Source: Bacillus sp. RO3
GTDB taxonomy: Bacteria > Bacillota > Bacilli > Bacillales > Bacillaceae_B
DNA length: 56,825 nt
Assembly: GCF_012911895.1 (NCBI RefSeq)
Contig: NZ_JAAXCV010000015.1
Span: 1-56,825, forward strand
Reading direction: 5' to 3'
Below are positions 27,595-37,242 of the stretch, piece by piece; the first letter of the stretch is position 1, and every line of letters begins with the position of its first letter. Position numbers and translations under genes: made by a program. The notes under the pieces are model-generated. The model was not told the DNA's origin and did not search any database. It saw nothing but the letters and a program-made list of their open reading frames with translations.

Positions 27595-30500
27595 CTAAGC
27601 GTTTTCTTCTACTTTTAATGCTTCATCTAAATGTTTAATGATGTCATATGAGATATTAAACCATTTTGAGGCATCCAGTCTTGCAGTATTGATGGATATT
27701 TTAAGTTTAGATCCTTCCATCCCGAGACCTACAGCCCTGCCGTGTTTGTTACATAAATTAAAGACTTTGGATCCATCGATCTGAGCCGTACCTTCAGGGG
27801 ACATGAAAATGTTGACTGATTTTTTATCCTGCTTGATGGACTCAAGCTTCGTGTTTTTAGCGTATATTTTCATTTCGGAAATCAAGAAGAGATAGCCGAC
27901 TTCCTCAGGATACTCCCCAAAACGATCAAGGATTTCTGCTTCCAGCTCTTCGATTTCAGGAAGGGAAGAAAGAGATCGGAATCGTTTATACATTTCAATC
28001 TTCTGATGCCCATCCTTGATATAATCATCAGGAATATAGGCATCCATTTCGATATCCACCTCGAAACTCGACTCCGGTTGTTTCGGCAGATCCCCTTTGC
28101 GCTCTTCTATTGCTTCTTTCAGCATTTGAGAGTACAAGTCGAATCCGACTGAATCAATAAATCCGTGCTGCTGTGCACCGAGAAGATTTCCAGCTCCCCG
28201 GATGGTCAAATCCCTCATGGCAATCTTAAACCCTGATCCAAGTTCAGTAAATTCTTTTATCGCCTGCAATCGTTTTTCTGCGACTTCCGTCAGAACCTTA
28301 TCTTTACGGTAGGTGAAATAAGAATAGGCCACCCTGTTTGAACGTCCTACCCGTCCTCTTAGTTGATAGAGCTGGGATAGTCCCATTCGATCAGCGTCAA
28401 AAACAATCAATGTGTTCACATTTGGAATATCCACACCCGTTTCAATAATCGTCGTTGTGACAAGCACATCGAATTCACCTGCCAGGAAGCTCAAAATAAC
28501 AGCTTCAAGCTCATTTTCACTCATTTGACCATGGGCGTAGGCAATTCTTGCGTCTGGTACAAGCATGGAAATTTCGTCTGCCTTCCTTTCGATATCCTCA
28601 ACACGGTTGTAGAGGAAATACACTTGACCGTTTCTGGCCATCTCTCTTTCGATGGCTTCTTTGATTAAGGCTCCGTTGTATTCCATCACATACGTTTGTA
28701 CAGGGAATCGATTCTCCGGTGGTGTTTCGATAACAGAGAGATCTCTTACTCCAAGCATGGACATATGAAGCGTCCGCGGAATTGGGGTCGCTGTTAATGT
28801 CAACACATCAATATTCGTTTTCAATTGCTTGATTTTCTCTTTATGCGTCACACCAAATCGCTGTTCCTCATCGATGATCAATAAACCTATATCGCGATAT
28901 TGAATGTCTTTAGATAGAAGACGGTGTGTTCCCACAACGATATCAACCGTTCCATTCTTTAGGCCCTTTGTCGTCTCCTGCTGCTGCTTGCGTGTCCGGA
29001 AACGGCTTAATAAGCCTATCTCGACAGGAAAGTCCTGAAAACGCTCCTTGATGGTTTCGTAGTGCTGTTGAGCAAGGATAGTGGTCGGTACGAGAATAGC
29101 CACCTGCTTTCCATCTGCAATCGCTTTGAAAGCGGCGCGGATGGCGACTTCTGTTTTTCCATATCCTACATCCCCGCATAATAAGCGGTCCATCGGACGT
29201 TCTCTTTCCATGTCATGCTTGATTTCTATGATGGAACGAAGCTGATCTTCCGTTTCCTCATAAGGAAAGGCCATCTCGAACTCCCTCTGCATATCCCCAT
29301 CAGGAGAAAAAGCGTAACCCTTCGCCGCTTCACGTTCAGCATAGAGCTTGATCAGATCATCTGCTATATCCTGGACAGATGACTGAACTTTAGATTTGAC
29401 CTTCTTCCATTCGCTTCCGCCTAATTTATATAGCTTGGGATCCTTATTTTCTGAGGCTACATATTTTTGGACGAGCTCAATTTGATCGACGGGGACATAG
29501 AGTTTATCATTCCCCTGGTATTTCACATGGAGGTAATCTTTATGGACGCCGTTGATTTCTAGTGTTTCAATTCCGAGGAATTTACCGATCCCGTGATTCA
29601 CATGAACAACATGGTCGCCTACCTTAAGCTCTGAATAGCTTTTAATCCTCTCTGCATTTGATAGTTTTTGTCTTCTTGGTTTCTTTTGGGTCCTCTTATT
29701 AAAGAGCTCCTCTTCCGTGATGACGGCCAGCTTCTGAAGTGGAAACTCAAATCCACTCGTCAGGCTTCCGTTGATCATTTGGATCTTGCCCGGTAACAAC
29801 TTGTTTCCGTCTTCCACAAAGGCGATTTCAATTTTATAATCATCCAGAACCCGTTGAAGTTTCTTTACCCGTTCTTCATCCGGACCGAGTAATACCACAG
29901 TATAGTTTCCTTTTTTCCAACGATCCAACTCCGCCTTTAACACATTCATCTGCCCATGGAAGTTCTGCATCGGCTTTGTGGACACATTGAAGATATTTTG
30001 TGGACTTGTATTGGGAATATGACGCAGAAACAGCGAGAAATAAACCTTAGGCAGCCTGGTCCTGCTGATCAGTTTAGAAAAGGAATGAGAGACAGGGACG
30101 TCATGAATGATCTGTCCTTCTTGTAATAACGAGGTATACCATTCGGCCTCCTCTTTTTCAAGTGACTCACTCATTTCCTGAACACGACTGTATTCATCAA
30201 AGAAGATGACCCCGTCTTCAGGTAAATAATCTAGCAAACTACTAGGCTGTTCATAGGCAAGGGATAAATACTTGAAAATCTGCTCAGGCACTTGTCCATT
30301 TTCAAGCTGATCCACCTCATGCCCTATGTACTCAGTTAACTTTTCTTTCACAGCTGCAGCTTTAACCTTTTTTAAGCTGGAGGAAAGCCCGGATTCAATC
30401 CTATGAATCAGCTTTTCAATATTGTCATATGTCAGTAACACTTCCGTGGCAGGACCTATTTCCATCGATTCCAATTTGTCGATGGAACGTTGATCTTCTA

Positions 30501-31125
30501 CTGAAAAAAGGCGAATGGAATCAACTTCCGTGTCAAATAGCTCAATACGGACCGGGTTCTGGGAGGTCAAAGGGAATACATCGACAATTCCTCCCCGCAG
30601 GCTGAACTCTCCAGGTGTATTGACCATACCCGTCCGTTGATAGCCCATTTGAACCAACTGGTTTAACACTTCATCTAGATCAACGTCTTCACCCGCTGTA
30701 AAACGAAGTTGATTGTTTTCCCACATGGACTTTGGAGGAAGGATCTTTCTCAGCCCTGCGACGGGCACGATGTAGACACCTTGGTGATTCTGCGATAGCT
30801 TGTTTAACACTTCAATGCGTTGCGCTCTCAGTTCCGGACTTGCCACACTTAATTCAGCGGCAATCAATTCATTTGCAGAGTATAAATATACTTCTTCCTC
30901 TGATAAAAATTGAATGAGATCGTCATAAATTTTCTGAGCTTGAAACAAATTATGCGTGACGACCACTGTGGATTTATTTGTCTGTAAATATACATCCGCT
31001 ATATAGGCTGTTCGGGATGAGCCTGACAATCCCGCTACCAGTTGTTCTGATAATTGTTCTTCGACTCCAGTGATGATGGACTGGATTTCTTCACTTTGAT
31101 GAAGCTGTTTTAGAATACCTTTCAA
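27595..31125 (-). CDS. mfd: transcription-repair coupling factor Mfd
   Basis: DNA translocase that displaces RNA polymerase stalled at lesions and recruits UvrA. The 1176-residue protein has the UvrB-like N-terminal module, an RNA-polymerase-interacting CarD-like domain (near residue 495: '[18 protein letters not shown]'), the RecG-like helicase core with Walker A '[12 protein letters not shown]' (~655), 'DEEQRFG' and '[16 protein letters not shown]', and the C-terminal TRCF domain. The start is a TTG at 31125 with GGAGGAG seven bases upstream. Length is standard. Confidence 0.98.
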   Translation of the reverse strand: MKGILKQLHQSEEIQSIITGVEEQLSEQLVAGLSGSSRTAYIADVYLQTNKSTVVVTHNLFQAQKIYDDLIQFLSEEEVYLYSANELIAAELSVASPELRAQRIEVLNKLSQNHQGVYIVPVAGLRKILPPKSMWENNQLRFTAGEDVDLDEVLNQLVQMGYQRTGMVNTPGEFSLRGGIVDVFPLTSQNPVRIELFDTEVDSIRLFSVEDQRSIDKLESMEIGPATEVLLTYDNIEKLIHRIESGLSSSLKKVKAAAVKEKLTEYIGHEVDQLENGQVPEQIFKYLSLAYEQPSSLLDYLPEDGVIFFDEYSRVQEMSESLEKEEAEWYTSLLQEGQIIHDVPVSHSFSKLISRTRLPKVYFSLFLRHIPNTSPQNIFNVSTKPMQNFHGQMNVLKAELDRWKKGNYTVVLLGPDEERVKKLQRVLDDYKIEIAFVEDGNKLLPGKIQMINGSLTSGFEFPLQKLAVITEEELFNKRTQKKPRRQKLSNAERIKSYSELKVGDHVVHVNHGIGKFLGIETLEINGVHKDYLHVKYQGNDKLYVPVDQIELVQKYVASENKDPKLYKLGGSEWKKVKSKVQSSVQDIADDLIKLYAEREAAKGYAFSPDGDMQREFEMAFPYEETEDQLRSIIEIKHDMERERPMDRLLCGDVGYGKTEVAIRAAFKAIADGKQVAILVPTTILAQQHYETIKERFQDFPVEIGLLSRFRTRKQQQETTKGLKNGTVDIVVGTHRLLSKDIQYRDIGLLIIDEEQRFGVTHKEKIKQLKTNIDVLTLTATPIPRTLHMSMLGVRDLSVIETPPENRFPVQTYVMEYNGALIKEAIEREMARNGQVYFLYNRVEDIERKADEISMLVPDARIAYAHGQMSENELEAVILSFLAGEFDVLVTTTIIETGVDIPNVNTLIVFDADRMGLSQLYQLRGRVGRSNRVAYSYFTYRKDKVLTEVAEKRLQAIKEFTELGSGFKIAMRDLTIRGAGNLLGAQQHGFIDSVGFDLYSQMLKEAIEERKGDLPKQPESSFEVDIEMDAYIPDDYIKDGHQKIEMYKRFRSLSSLPEIEELEAEILDRFGEYPEEVGYLFLISEMKIYAKNTKLESIKQDKKSVNIFMSPEGTAQIDGSKVFNLCNKHGRAVGLGMEGSKLKISINTARLDASKWFNISYDIIKHLDEALKVEENA

Positions 31126-31182
31126 GAGTACGCTCCTCCCCTATGGATCTTTCTATATATAATGAATCCCAAATGTAAACAG

Positions 31183-31210
31183 AAAAATGCTTTGGTTCTT
31201 CACCAAAGCG
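31183..31210 (-). terminator. fin terminator
   Basis: GCTTTGGT(GAAG)AACCAAAGC followed by ATTTTT on the minus strand, 4 bp after the fin stop and upstream of mfd. Confidence 0.85.
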
Positions 31211-31213
31211 TTC

Positions 31214-31444
31214 TTACTGAATGATATGATCTAATTGATGATAGTCCGGATTCCTTTCCAGACTCTCCTGACAATCTTCGCAGATAGTATTGACCTTTAT
31301 GTCTCCGTTGTCCTGATACTGGACCATGTGTAACCGTTCTTCATCCGTCAGCGTATGTATCCCAAGCTGTTCTGAATGAACGGAAACGTTTGAAAGTGTC
31401 CCGACATTCGTACCACAATGCCGGCACTGATAATGGATAGCCAT
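31214..31444 (-). CDS. fin: anti-sigma-F factor Fin (YabK)
   Basis: Made in the forespore under sigma-F; it binds sigma-F and helps the switch from sigma-F to sigma-G. The 76-residue protein has two zinc-type pairs, 'CRHCG' (residues 7-11) and 'CEDCQE' (~55), and the family ending 'ALERNPDYHQL'-like 'LERNPDYHQL'. The ATG at 31444 has GGAGGG upstream; a further ATG five codons earlier lies inside that region. It has its own forespore-type promoter and terminator although it sits between pth and mfd. Confidence 0.94.
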   Translation of the reverse strand: MAIHYQCRHCGTNVGTLSNVSVHSEQLGIHTLTDEERLHMVQYQDNGDIKVNTICEDCQESLERNPDYHQLDHIIQ

Positions 31445-31474
31445 ACCCTTTCCCTCCATACATATTTATACAAT

Positions 31475-31505
31475 TAGTATGAACCTGATGAAAGGGAGTT
31501 ATTCA
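31475..31505 (-). promoter_or_regulatory. forespore (sigma-F/sigma-G) promoter of fin
   Basis: TGAATA (31500-31505), 18 bp, CATACTA (31475-31481): perfect fits to the forespore sigma -35 (TGNATA) and -10 (CATANTA), about 30 bp before the fin ATG. GG four bases upstream of the -10 is compatible with sigma-F recognition. Confidence 0.8.
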
Positions 31506-31577
31506 ACGAGAAACAGGAATGATGGACGGTTCTCAAAAATTATTCTTATGTCCTTGGAAATTCAGTATATGATAACG

Positions 31578-32135
31578 TTAGTTGAATTTATTCATCACCT
31601 CAAGAAAAGGTTTATCAAACCATGTTTCACAGGCTTCTACACTGGAAGAGATGACTTTATCCAACTCGCCTTGTTCTTCCTTACTAAACTTCCCTAGAAC
31701 ATAATCAGGGACGCTCATTCCATTGGTTGGACGGTCAATTCCGACTCTGAGGCGGTTGAAGTTTTGGGACCCCAAATGAGCAATGGTTGATTTAATACCA
31801 TTATGCCCGCCGGCACTTCCTTTTTGCCGTAATCTTATCTTCCCCACAGGCAGATCCAAATCATCATAGATGACAAGTAAATCATCATCCTCTATATCAA
31901 AATAGTCCATCAGAGGCACAATGCTCTCTCCAGACAAATTCATATAAGTAAGGGGCTTTAAGAGAACGATTTTTTCTCCTTTATGATGGTATGTTCCATA
32001 TACCCCTTTGAACTTTGACTGATTTAAGGAAACGCCCAGTCGATCTGCCAATGCATCTATAATGACAAATCCGATATTATGTCGTGTTTTCTCATATTGT
32101 GAACCCGGATTTCCCAATCCTACGATTAATTTCAT
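31578..32135 (-). CDS. pth: peptidyl-tRNA hydrolase
   Basis: Releases tRNA from dropped-off peptidyl-tRNA; the B. subtilis gene is also called spoVC. The 185-residue protein begins '[20 protein letters not shown]', which carries the catalytic His (H20) and Asn (N10), and continues with 'YMNLSG' (~66), '[23 protein letters not shown]' with the catalytic Asp, and '[11 protein letters not shown]'-like '[11 protein letters not shown]'. The ATG at 32135 has GAGGTG upstream. It follows ctc, as in B. subtilis. Confidence 0.97.
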   Translation of the reverse strand: MKLIVGLGNPGSQYEKTRHNIGFVIIDALADRLGVSLNQSKFKGVYGTYHHKGEKIVLLKPLTYMNLSGESIVPLMDYFDIEDDDLLVIYDDLDLPVGKIRLRQKGSAGGHNGIKSTIAHLGSQNFNRLRVGIDRPTNGMSVPDYVLGKFSKEEQGELDKVISSSVEACETWFDKPFLEVMNKFN

Positions 32136-32174
32136 TTCTAACACCTCTTCTGACCATATACATCTAGAATAACG

Positions 32175-32204
32175 TAAAAAGCGCAACCTGCAAAAGGTTA
32201 CGCC
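32175..32204 (-). terminator. ctc terminator
   Basis: GCGTAACC(TTTTGCA)GGTTGCGC followed by TTTTTA on the minus strand, between ctc and pth. Some readthrough into pth is likely because no separate pth promoter was found in the 84 bp gap. Confidence 0.75.
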
Positions 32205-32219
32205 AAAAAAATCAGTTTT

Positions 32220-32873
32220 TTATTCTTTGTCTGATTCACTTTCTTCACTGGCTTCTGTTTCCCGACCTTCTTCATTCTCAGGAGTACCGGCTTCCTGCTC
32301 TTCTCCACTGTTGATCTCCTCTTCTTGTCGAGGAGCAAGAATTGAAGCGATCGTACGATCATCTTCTTCGTTAAGTGTGACACTATATTTATCTCTGATA
32401 TCACTGATGGTTACCGTTTCTCCCACCTGGAGTTCAGTAACGTCCACTTCAATGGATTCTGGAATTTCATTTGGTTTGGCTGTTACTGATACTTCGTGTA
32501 ACGGCTGCTGCATGACGCCACCATCTTTTACACCAGCTGCTTCGCCTACAAGTTCGATGCGGACATCTGCATCAATTTCCTGTGACATGTTCACAGCAAG
32601 GAAATCAACGTGAGTCACGGCGTCCTTTAGATGATCCTGCTGGTAATCACTCAATATGACGTTTTGTTTATTGCCGTCCACGTTCAATGAAATGATTCCG
32701 TTTCTTCCCACTTCACGAATCGTTTTAATAAACGTAATGGCATCGACCATAATGGGTGTATTCTCTGCTTTGTAGCCGTACACTACTCCAGGAATATTCC
32801 CCTCGTGTCTAAGCTTTGTTAATGAAGATCGTTTAAAATCTTTTCTTGTATTCGCTTTTAATTCCGTTGCCAT
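32220..32873 (-). CDS. ctc: ribosomal protein bL25, general stress form Ctc
   Basis: Binds 5S rRNA on the large subunit; in B. subtilis Ctc is a sigma-B stress protein. The 217-residue protein is the long (TL5/CTC) form: an N-terminal 5S-binding domain (residues 1-95, 'LRHEGNIPGVVYGYK') plus a beta-rich C-terminal domain (95-185, 'VRIELVGEAAGVKDGGVMQQ'). It ends in a strongly acidic tail. A sigma-B promoter lies upstream. It precedes pth and follows prs, as in B. subtilis. Confidence 0.96.
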   Translation of the reverse strand: MATELKANTRKDFKRSSLTKLRHEGNIPGVVYGYKAENTPIMVDAITFIKTIREVGRNGIISLNVDGNKQNVILSDYQQDHLKDAVTHVDFLAVNMSQEIDADVRIELVGEAAGVKDGGVMQQPLHEVSVTAKPNEIPESIEVDVTELQVGETVTISDIRDKYSVTLNEEDDRTIASILAPRQEEEINSGEEQEAGTPENEEGRETEASEESESDKE

Positions 32874-32930
32874 GTTTATTCCAACACCTTCCCTAATCTT
32901 TTATGTTAGTTAAAGTTCTATATATAGTAA

Positions 32931-32956
32931 TTACCCTAATCTGAATTGAAATAAAC
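32931..32956 (-). promoter_or_regulatory. sigma-B promoter of ctc
   Basis: GTTTAT (32951-32956; consensus GTTTAA), 14 bp, GGGTAA (32931-32936; consensus GGGTAT): five of six matches in each box at the canonical spacing, about 58 bp before the ctc ATG. ctc is a classic sigma-B gene in B. subtilis. The rest of 32957-33137 holds only a possible 32-codon plus-strand reading frame, listed under findings. Confidence 0.8.
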
Positions 32957-33137
32957 ATAGTAAATTCAATTTATATGAGGAAGAATAGAGATGGAATGTT
33001 GTCAGATAGGCGTTTTATACAGAAGTACCCTTATCAGAAAGGTAAGCAGGAGGTGATGCCCTCCCGGCTTGCGGTGAGACTCGTCAGAGCCAGGCATACT
33101 ACTAAAAAAAGCAAGCTTGCAAATAGCCGTATCCAAA

Positions 33138-33168
33138 CAAAAAGCCTGCCCTAATTAAGGGCAGGCTC
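33138..33168 (-). terminator. prs terminator
   Basis: AGCCTGCCCT(TAATT)AGGGCAGGCT followed by TTTT on the minus strand, ending the glmU-prs unit. The stem is a 10 bp perfect match. Confidence 0.92.
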
Positions 33169-33201
33169 TTCTTCATATGCACAAACTACAAATATTAATT
33201 C

Positions 33202-34161
33202 TTAATCAAAAAGCGTGCTGACAGATTGTTGTTCATATACACGGATGATAGCTTCACTAATAAGCGGAGCAACTGATAATGATTTCACTTTCCCAATCAT
33301 TTTCTCTTCCCCAAGCGGGATCGAGTTCGTCACAACCAGCTCTTTAATATTAGAATTTTCGATTCGCTCGATGGCCGGACCGGAAAGAACCGGGTGCGTA
33401 CAACAAGCGTATACTTCTTTCGCTCCGTTTTCCACAAGTGCATTGGCTGCAAGTGTGATCGTACCGGCTGTATCAATGATATCGTCGATTAAGATGGCAA
33501 TTTTCCCATCTATATTCCCTACGATATTCATAACCTCTGCAACGTTCGGTTTCGGACGACGCTTATCAATGATGGCAATCGGTGCTTTTAGACGTTCTGC
33601 AAGCTTACGTGCTCTTGTCACCCCTCCATGGTCAGGAGATACGATAACCAGATCTTCTGTATTGAACCCTCTCTCTTCAAAGTAATCCGCTAGAATCGGT
33701 ACACCCATTAGGTGGTCAATCAGAATATCAAAGAAACCTTGAATTTGAGGAGCATGCAAGTCAAGTGTGATAACACGTGTTGCACCGGCTGTTTCCAACA
33801 AGTTCGCCACTAATTTAGCCGTGATTGGTTCACGGGCACGTGCTTTACGGTCCTGTCGGGCGTAACCATAATAAGGCATTACGATGTTGATCGTTTTAGC
33901 AGAAGCACGCTTCAACGCATCTACCATAATAAGAAGCTCCATCAGATTTTCATTCACAGGCTCACAAGTGGACTGAATGACGAATACATCACAACCACGG
34001 ATACTTTCTTCGATATTAATCTGGATTTCACCGTCACTGAAACGCTTTACAGAAGATTTCCCCAATTCCACTCCTACCTCGTCTGCAATTTCCTTTGCAA
34101 GATGGTAGTTTGAATTAAGAGAGAATATTTTTAACTTCGAATTAATATAAGAGTTTGGCAT
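33202..34161 (-). CDS. prs: ribose-phosphate pyrophosphokinase
   Basis: Makes PRPP for purine, pyrimidine, NAD, histidine and tryptophan synthesis. The 319-residue protein shows the class I Prs motifs: '[20 protein letters not shown]' (near residue 40), '[19 protein letters not shown]' (~95), '[11 protein letters not shown]' (~130) and the PRPP loop '[13 protein letters not shown]' (~220). GGAGG precedes the ATG. It is 13 bp downstream of glmU. PRPP from this enzyme is the effector of the PurR encoded at 37243 and a substrate for HprT. Confidence 0.98.
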   Translation of the reverse strand: MPNSYINSKLKIFSLNSNYHLAKEIADEVGVELGKSSVKRFSDGEIQINIEESIRGCDVFVIQSTCEPVNENLMELLIMVDALKRASAKTINIVMPYYGYARQDRKARAREPITAKLVANLLETAGATRVITLDLHAPQIQGFFDILIDHLMGVPILADYFEERGFNTEDLVIVSPDHGGVTRARKLAERLKAPIAIIDKRRPKPNVAEVMNIVGNIDGKIAILIDDIIDTAGTITLAANALVENGAKEVYACCTHPVLSGPAIERIENSNIKELVVTNSIPLGEEKMIGKVKSLSVAPLISEAIIRVYEQQSVSTLFD

Positions 34162-34174
34162 TGTGGACCTCCAA

Positions 34175-35548
34175 TTATTTCTTATGATTTAGATTTTGAA
34201 CATAGTTTTCTTTATTTACCTGTCTGGCTCTTGCAATGGAAAGTGCTTCTCCCGGTACATCCTGTGTAATCGTGGAACCAGCGGCAATGTAAGCACCTTT
34301 ACCCACGTTGACAGGGGCAACAAGATTTGAATTACATCCTACAAATACGCCGTCTTCAATCTTCGTAAGATGCTTATTCTTCCCATCATAATTCACTGTG
34401 ATGGATCCACAGCCGATGTTTACGTCACTTCCAACCTCAGCATCGCCGATATAGCTCAGGTGGGATGCTTTACTTGCTTTTCCGAATGATGCTTTCTTAA
34501 TTTCAACGAAGTTACCGATTTTCACTTCGTCTTCGATGGAAGAAGCAGGGCGAATATGAGCAAAAGGACCGATATGAACATCCGATCCGATGGAGCTGTC
34601 ATGGGCAACAGATTGCTTCACAATCGTCCTGTCACCGATTTGACAATCCTTCACTTCAGAGTTTGGTCCGATCAATGCGTCTTCGCCGATTGCCGTGCTG
34701 CCTTTAAGGACCGTACCAGGAAGAATGACTGTATCTCTTCCGATCGTAACATCGGCATCAATATACGTATTGTTAGGATCCTTTATCGTTACACCATTGC
34801 GCATATGGTATTCATTAATCCGCTTTTTCATCGTGATCTCTGCTTGAGAAAGTGCGACACGATCGTTCACACCCAACGTCTCATCAAAATCACTGGTCTG
34901 GTATGCACTCACAATTTCACCTTCTGATTGAAGGATCTCGATTACATCCGGTAAATAATATTCACCTTGCACGTTATCATTTGATACCTTTTTCAGGGCA
35001 TCAAATAACGCTTTATTATCGAAGCAATAGGTTCCAGTATTTATTTCTTTCACATTTCGCTCTGCTTCCGTTGCATCCTTGTGTTCAACGATGCGCTCAA
35101 CTAATCCATCCTGATTACGGATGATACGTCCATATCCATCAGGAGATTCCGTGTGACCAGTCAGGATCGTCGCTTTCGCCCCTTGTCCTTCATGATGTTT
35201 TACAAGAGCTTCCATCGTTTCTCCCTTAATGAGGGGAGTATCACCACATACCACTAAAGTAGTACCTTCCAGCTGACCCAACACATCTTCGGACTGCATA
35301 ACCGCATGAGCTGTGCCTAATTGCTCAGCCTGAAGGGCAAAATCACTCTTCCCCTCTAAATGCGACTTCACAAGCTCGGCACCATGACCTATAATGGTGA
35401 CCGTCTTCTCTATATGTAATGTTGAAATTTGGTCGACCACATGTTCCACCATTGGCTTGCCACACACAGGATGAAGCACTTTGTAAAGCTTGGACTTCAT
35501 TCTCGTGCCTTGTCCGGCAGCTAATATAACGGCATATCTATTTGTCAT
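34175..35548 (-). CDS. glmU: bifunctional GlcNAc-1-P uridyltransferase/GlcN-1-P acetyltransferase
   Basis: Makes UDP-N-acetylglucosamine for peptidoglycan and teichoic acid. The 457-residue protein has an N-terminal nucleotidyltransferase with '[13 protein letters not shown]' (residues 7-19) and a C-terminal left-handed beta-helix of hexapeptide repeats (from ~250) ending in the acetyltransferase active site ('[17 protein letters not shown]'). The ATG at 35548 has GGAGG seven or eight bases upstream; an earlier in-frame ATG has none. It forms an operon with prs. Confidence 0.97.
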   Translation of the reverse strand: MTNRYAVILAAGQGTRMKSKLYKVLHPVCGKPMVEHVVDQISTLHIEKTVTIIGHGAELVKSHLEGKSDFALQAEQLGTAHAVMQSEDVLGQLEGTTLVVCGDTPLIKGETMEALVKHHEGQGAKATILTGHTESPDGYGRIIRNQDGLVERIVEHKDATEAERNVKEINTGTYCFDNKALFDALKKVSNDNVQGEYYLPDVIEILQSEGEIVSAYQTSDFDETLGVNDRVALSQAEITMKKRINEYHMRNGVTIKDPNNTYIDADVTIGRDTVILPGTVLKGSTAIGEDALIGPNSEVKDCQIGDRTIVKQSVAHDSSIGSDVHIGPFAHIRPASSIEDEVKIGNFVEIKKASFGKASKASHLSYIGDAEVGSDVNIGCGSITVNYDGKNKHLTKIEDGVFVGCNSNLVAPVNVGKGAYIAAGSTITQDVPGEALSIARARQVNKENYVQNLNHKK

Positions 35549-35645
35549 TTTTGGTCCTCCAATAACCTTTTTATCCATAACGAATATATCCTAAAAACTT
35601 TATCATTTCAAGGATTCAAATAAAAGTACATATATTTGTCATTAG

Positions 35646-36180
35646 AAAAGCGGAAGGGGCTTTGCCCAGAGGCGACAAGCATAAGGCGAAACCACCAGAA
35701 AGGCGTTCTTTGCCTTTTTGGTGGTTTTGACTTATGACCTCGAGCCTCTAAGCCCCGGAGCTGGATCAAGAAAAGCGGAGGCGGCTTGTTCAGGCCCGAC
35801 AAGCATAAGATGAATTGGACAGAAAAGGCGCTCTTTGCCTTTTTGGCCAATTTAGCTTATGACCTCGAGGGCCTAGACGCCGGAGCTGGACATATAGAAA
35901 AGCGGAAGGGCTTTGCCCAGAGGCGACAAGCATAAGGCGAAACCACCAGAAAGGCGTTCTTTGCCTTTTTGGTGGTTTTGACTTATGACCTCGAGCCTCT
36001 AAGCCCCGGAGCTGGACATATAGAAAAGCGGAAGGGGCTCGACCTGGGGCGACAAGCATAAGACGAGTTACCCGGAAAGGCGGTCTTTGCCTTTTTGGGT
36101 TGCTCGGCTTATGACCTCGAGCCCCAAGCCCCTGGAGCTGGATCAAGAAAAGCGGAGGGGCTTTGCCCAGAGGCGACAAA
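35646..36180 (+). repeat. palindromic repeat array B (four full copies, one truncated)
   Basis: Full copies start at 35646, 35771, 35898 and 36024, and a truncated left arm at 36148-36180: a period of 124-127 bp. Apical stems differ but still pair: AACCACC/GGTGGTT, AATTGG/CCAATT, AACCACC/GGTGGTT, GAG..ACCC/GGGT..CTC. Outer stems also vary in step (AGAGGC/GCCTCT, AGGCCC/GGGCCT, TGGGGC/GCCCCA). It fills most of the 840 bp glmU-spoVG gap. The rest (35549-35645, 36181-36341) shows no gene. Confidence 0.93.
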
Positions 36181-36341
36181 CTTCCGATGTTCAGGCATAC
36201 GAATATATAAAACCACAACTACTATCAGAAAATTTATCTGAACGCACAAATTAATTGCCATTAACAGGTTTCAACCTTATCCAAGAATGGGTATACAGAA
36301 AACGTAAGAACCGCCACTTAAAAACGAAGGCTCTAAAAAAC

Positions 36342-36372
36342 AAAAAAAAGAGCCTTACAAAAGTAGGCTCTT
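36342..36372 (-). terminator. spoVG terminator
   Basis: AAGAGCCT(ACTTTTGTA)AGGCTCTT followed by a T-run on the minus strand, just after spoVG. Confidence 0.9.
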
Positions 36373-36388
36373 GTTGCTATAAATTCTA

Positions 36389-36682
36389 TTAGGAAGCCCC
36401 AGCTTCTTCTAACTCAACTTCTTCCAGCTCACCTAGACGGTGATACTCAGCTAAAACGGCATCTTGAATCTTGCCGCGAGTACCCGAATTAATTGGATGA
36501 GCAATATCACGAAATTCTCCATCAGGAGTTCGCTTACTTGGCATCGCTACAAATAAGCCATTGTTCCCATCAATTACGCGAATGTCATGAACAACAAATT
36601 CATTATCCAACGTAATAGATGCGATCGCTCTCATGCGACCATCGGTGTTTACTCGGCGTAATCTTACGTCTGTTACTTCCAT
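36389..36682 (-). CDS. spoVG: regulator SpoVG
   Basis: Small nucleic-acid-binding regulator; in B. subtilis it affects the asymmetric septum and sporulation and in other Firmicutes binds RNA/DNA at virulence and envelope genes. The 97-residue protein is nearly identical in pattern to the family: '[20 protein letters not shown]', '[19 protein letters not shown]', 'DIAHPINS'. The ATG at 36682 has AAGGTGGTGA upstream; the GTG-like extension of four codons is less likely. A sigma-H promoter lies 40 bp upstream. Confidence 0.97.
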   Translation of the reverse strand: MEVTDVRLRRVNTDGRMRAIASITLDNEFVVHDIRVIDGNNGLFVAMPSKRTPDGEFRDIAHPINSGTRGKIQDAVLAEYHRLGELEEVELEEAGAS

Positions 36683-36723
36683 TCTGTTCACCACCTTTTC
36701 CCTAGATGAAATCTACTCTATGT

Positions 36724-36800
36724 ATTCAACGAATCGTTTACATATTCCTTCTTAAATTGTAAAATTTTTTGAAAAATTATATTTTTTACATCTATTCTTC
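36724..36800 (-). promoter_or_regulatory. sigma-H promoter of spoVG with A/T-rich upstream element
   Basis: GAAGGAATA (36743-36751) and GTTGAAT (36724-36730), 12 bp apart, match sigma-H (RnAGGAwww...RnnGAAT). From about 36755 to 36800 there is a very A/T-rich tract. In B. subtilis such a tract is the AbrB-bound, activity-raising box of spoVG. The AbrB gene is in this same window. Confidence 0.8.
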
Positions 36801-36834
36801 TATTTCATTTGAACTACACTTCATTTTTGATACA

Positions 36835-36866
36835 AAAAAACACCTGTGAAAACTACTTCACAAGTG
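36835..36866 (-). terminator. ridA terminator (overlaps the coding end)
   Basis: CACTTGTGAA pairs with TTCACAGGTG, then seven T residues on the minus strand. The left arm is the last codons of ridA and the stop codon lies in the loop. Confidence 0.85.
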
Positions 36867-37227
36867 CGATTACTTCGATTTCAACCAAGGCATCTTTAGG
36901 TAAGCGGGCTACCTCTACACAGGAACGAGCCGGCTTGTGGTGACTAAAATATTCACCGTATACCTCATTAATCATACCAAAGTCATTCATATCCTTAATG
37001 AATACCGTTGCTTTTACTACTGTTTCAAAAGATGCTCCCGCTTCCGATAAAACGGCTTGAAGATTACGAAACACCTGGTGGGTCTGTTCCGTCACATCCC
37101 CTTCTACCATAGTGCCTTCTGCTGTCAATGGGATTTGACCTGAACTGTAAAATAAATTATTTACAACGATCCCCTGAGAATATGGGCCGATAGCCGCTGG
37201 TGCTTGCTTAGTAGAAACTACACGCAT
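36853..37227 (-). CDS. ridA: 2-iminobutanoate/2-iminopropanoate deaminase RidA (YabJ)
   Basis: Hydrolyses reactive enamine/imine intermediates released by PLP enzymes. In B. subtilis yabJ is co-transcribed with purR and was reported as needed for adenine-mediated purR control. The 124-residue YjgF-family protein has '[12 protein letters not shown]' near the N-terminus, '[17 protein letters not shown]' (~65) and the arginine of the active site in '[23 protein letters not shown]'. It starts 15 bp after purR. Confidence 0.96.
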   Translation of the reverse strand: MRVVSTKQAPAAIGPYSQGIVVNNLFYSSGQIPLTAEGTMVEGDVTEQTHQVFRNLQAVLSEAGASFETVVKATVFIKDMNDFGMINEVYGEYFSHHKPARSCVEVARLPKDALVEIEVIALVK

Positions 37228-37242
37228 GTTTAATGCCTCCTC

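Noticed and set aside
35646..36180. Regular 125 bp period taken as a CRISPR array
   Set aside because: The repeated part is ~120 bp with only 4-7 bp between units, there are no unique spacers, and no cas genes are present.
35608..36218. Minus-strand reading frames across repeat array B (and similar ones at 39910-40173 and 41428-41631) with recurring Pro/Arg/Lys-rich peptides
   Set aside because: They are translations of the palindromic repeat; they have no ribosome sites, and their similarity to each other comes from the repeat DNA.
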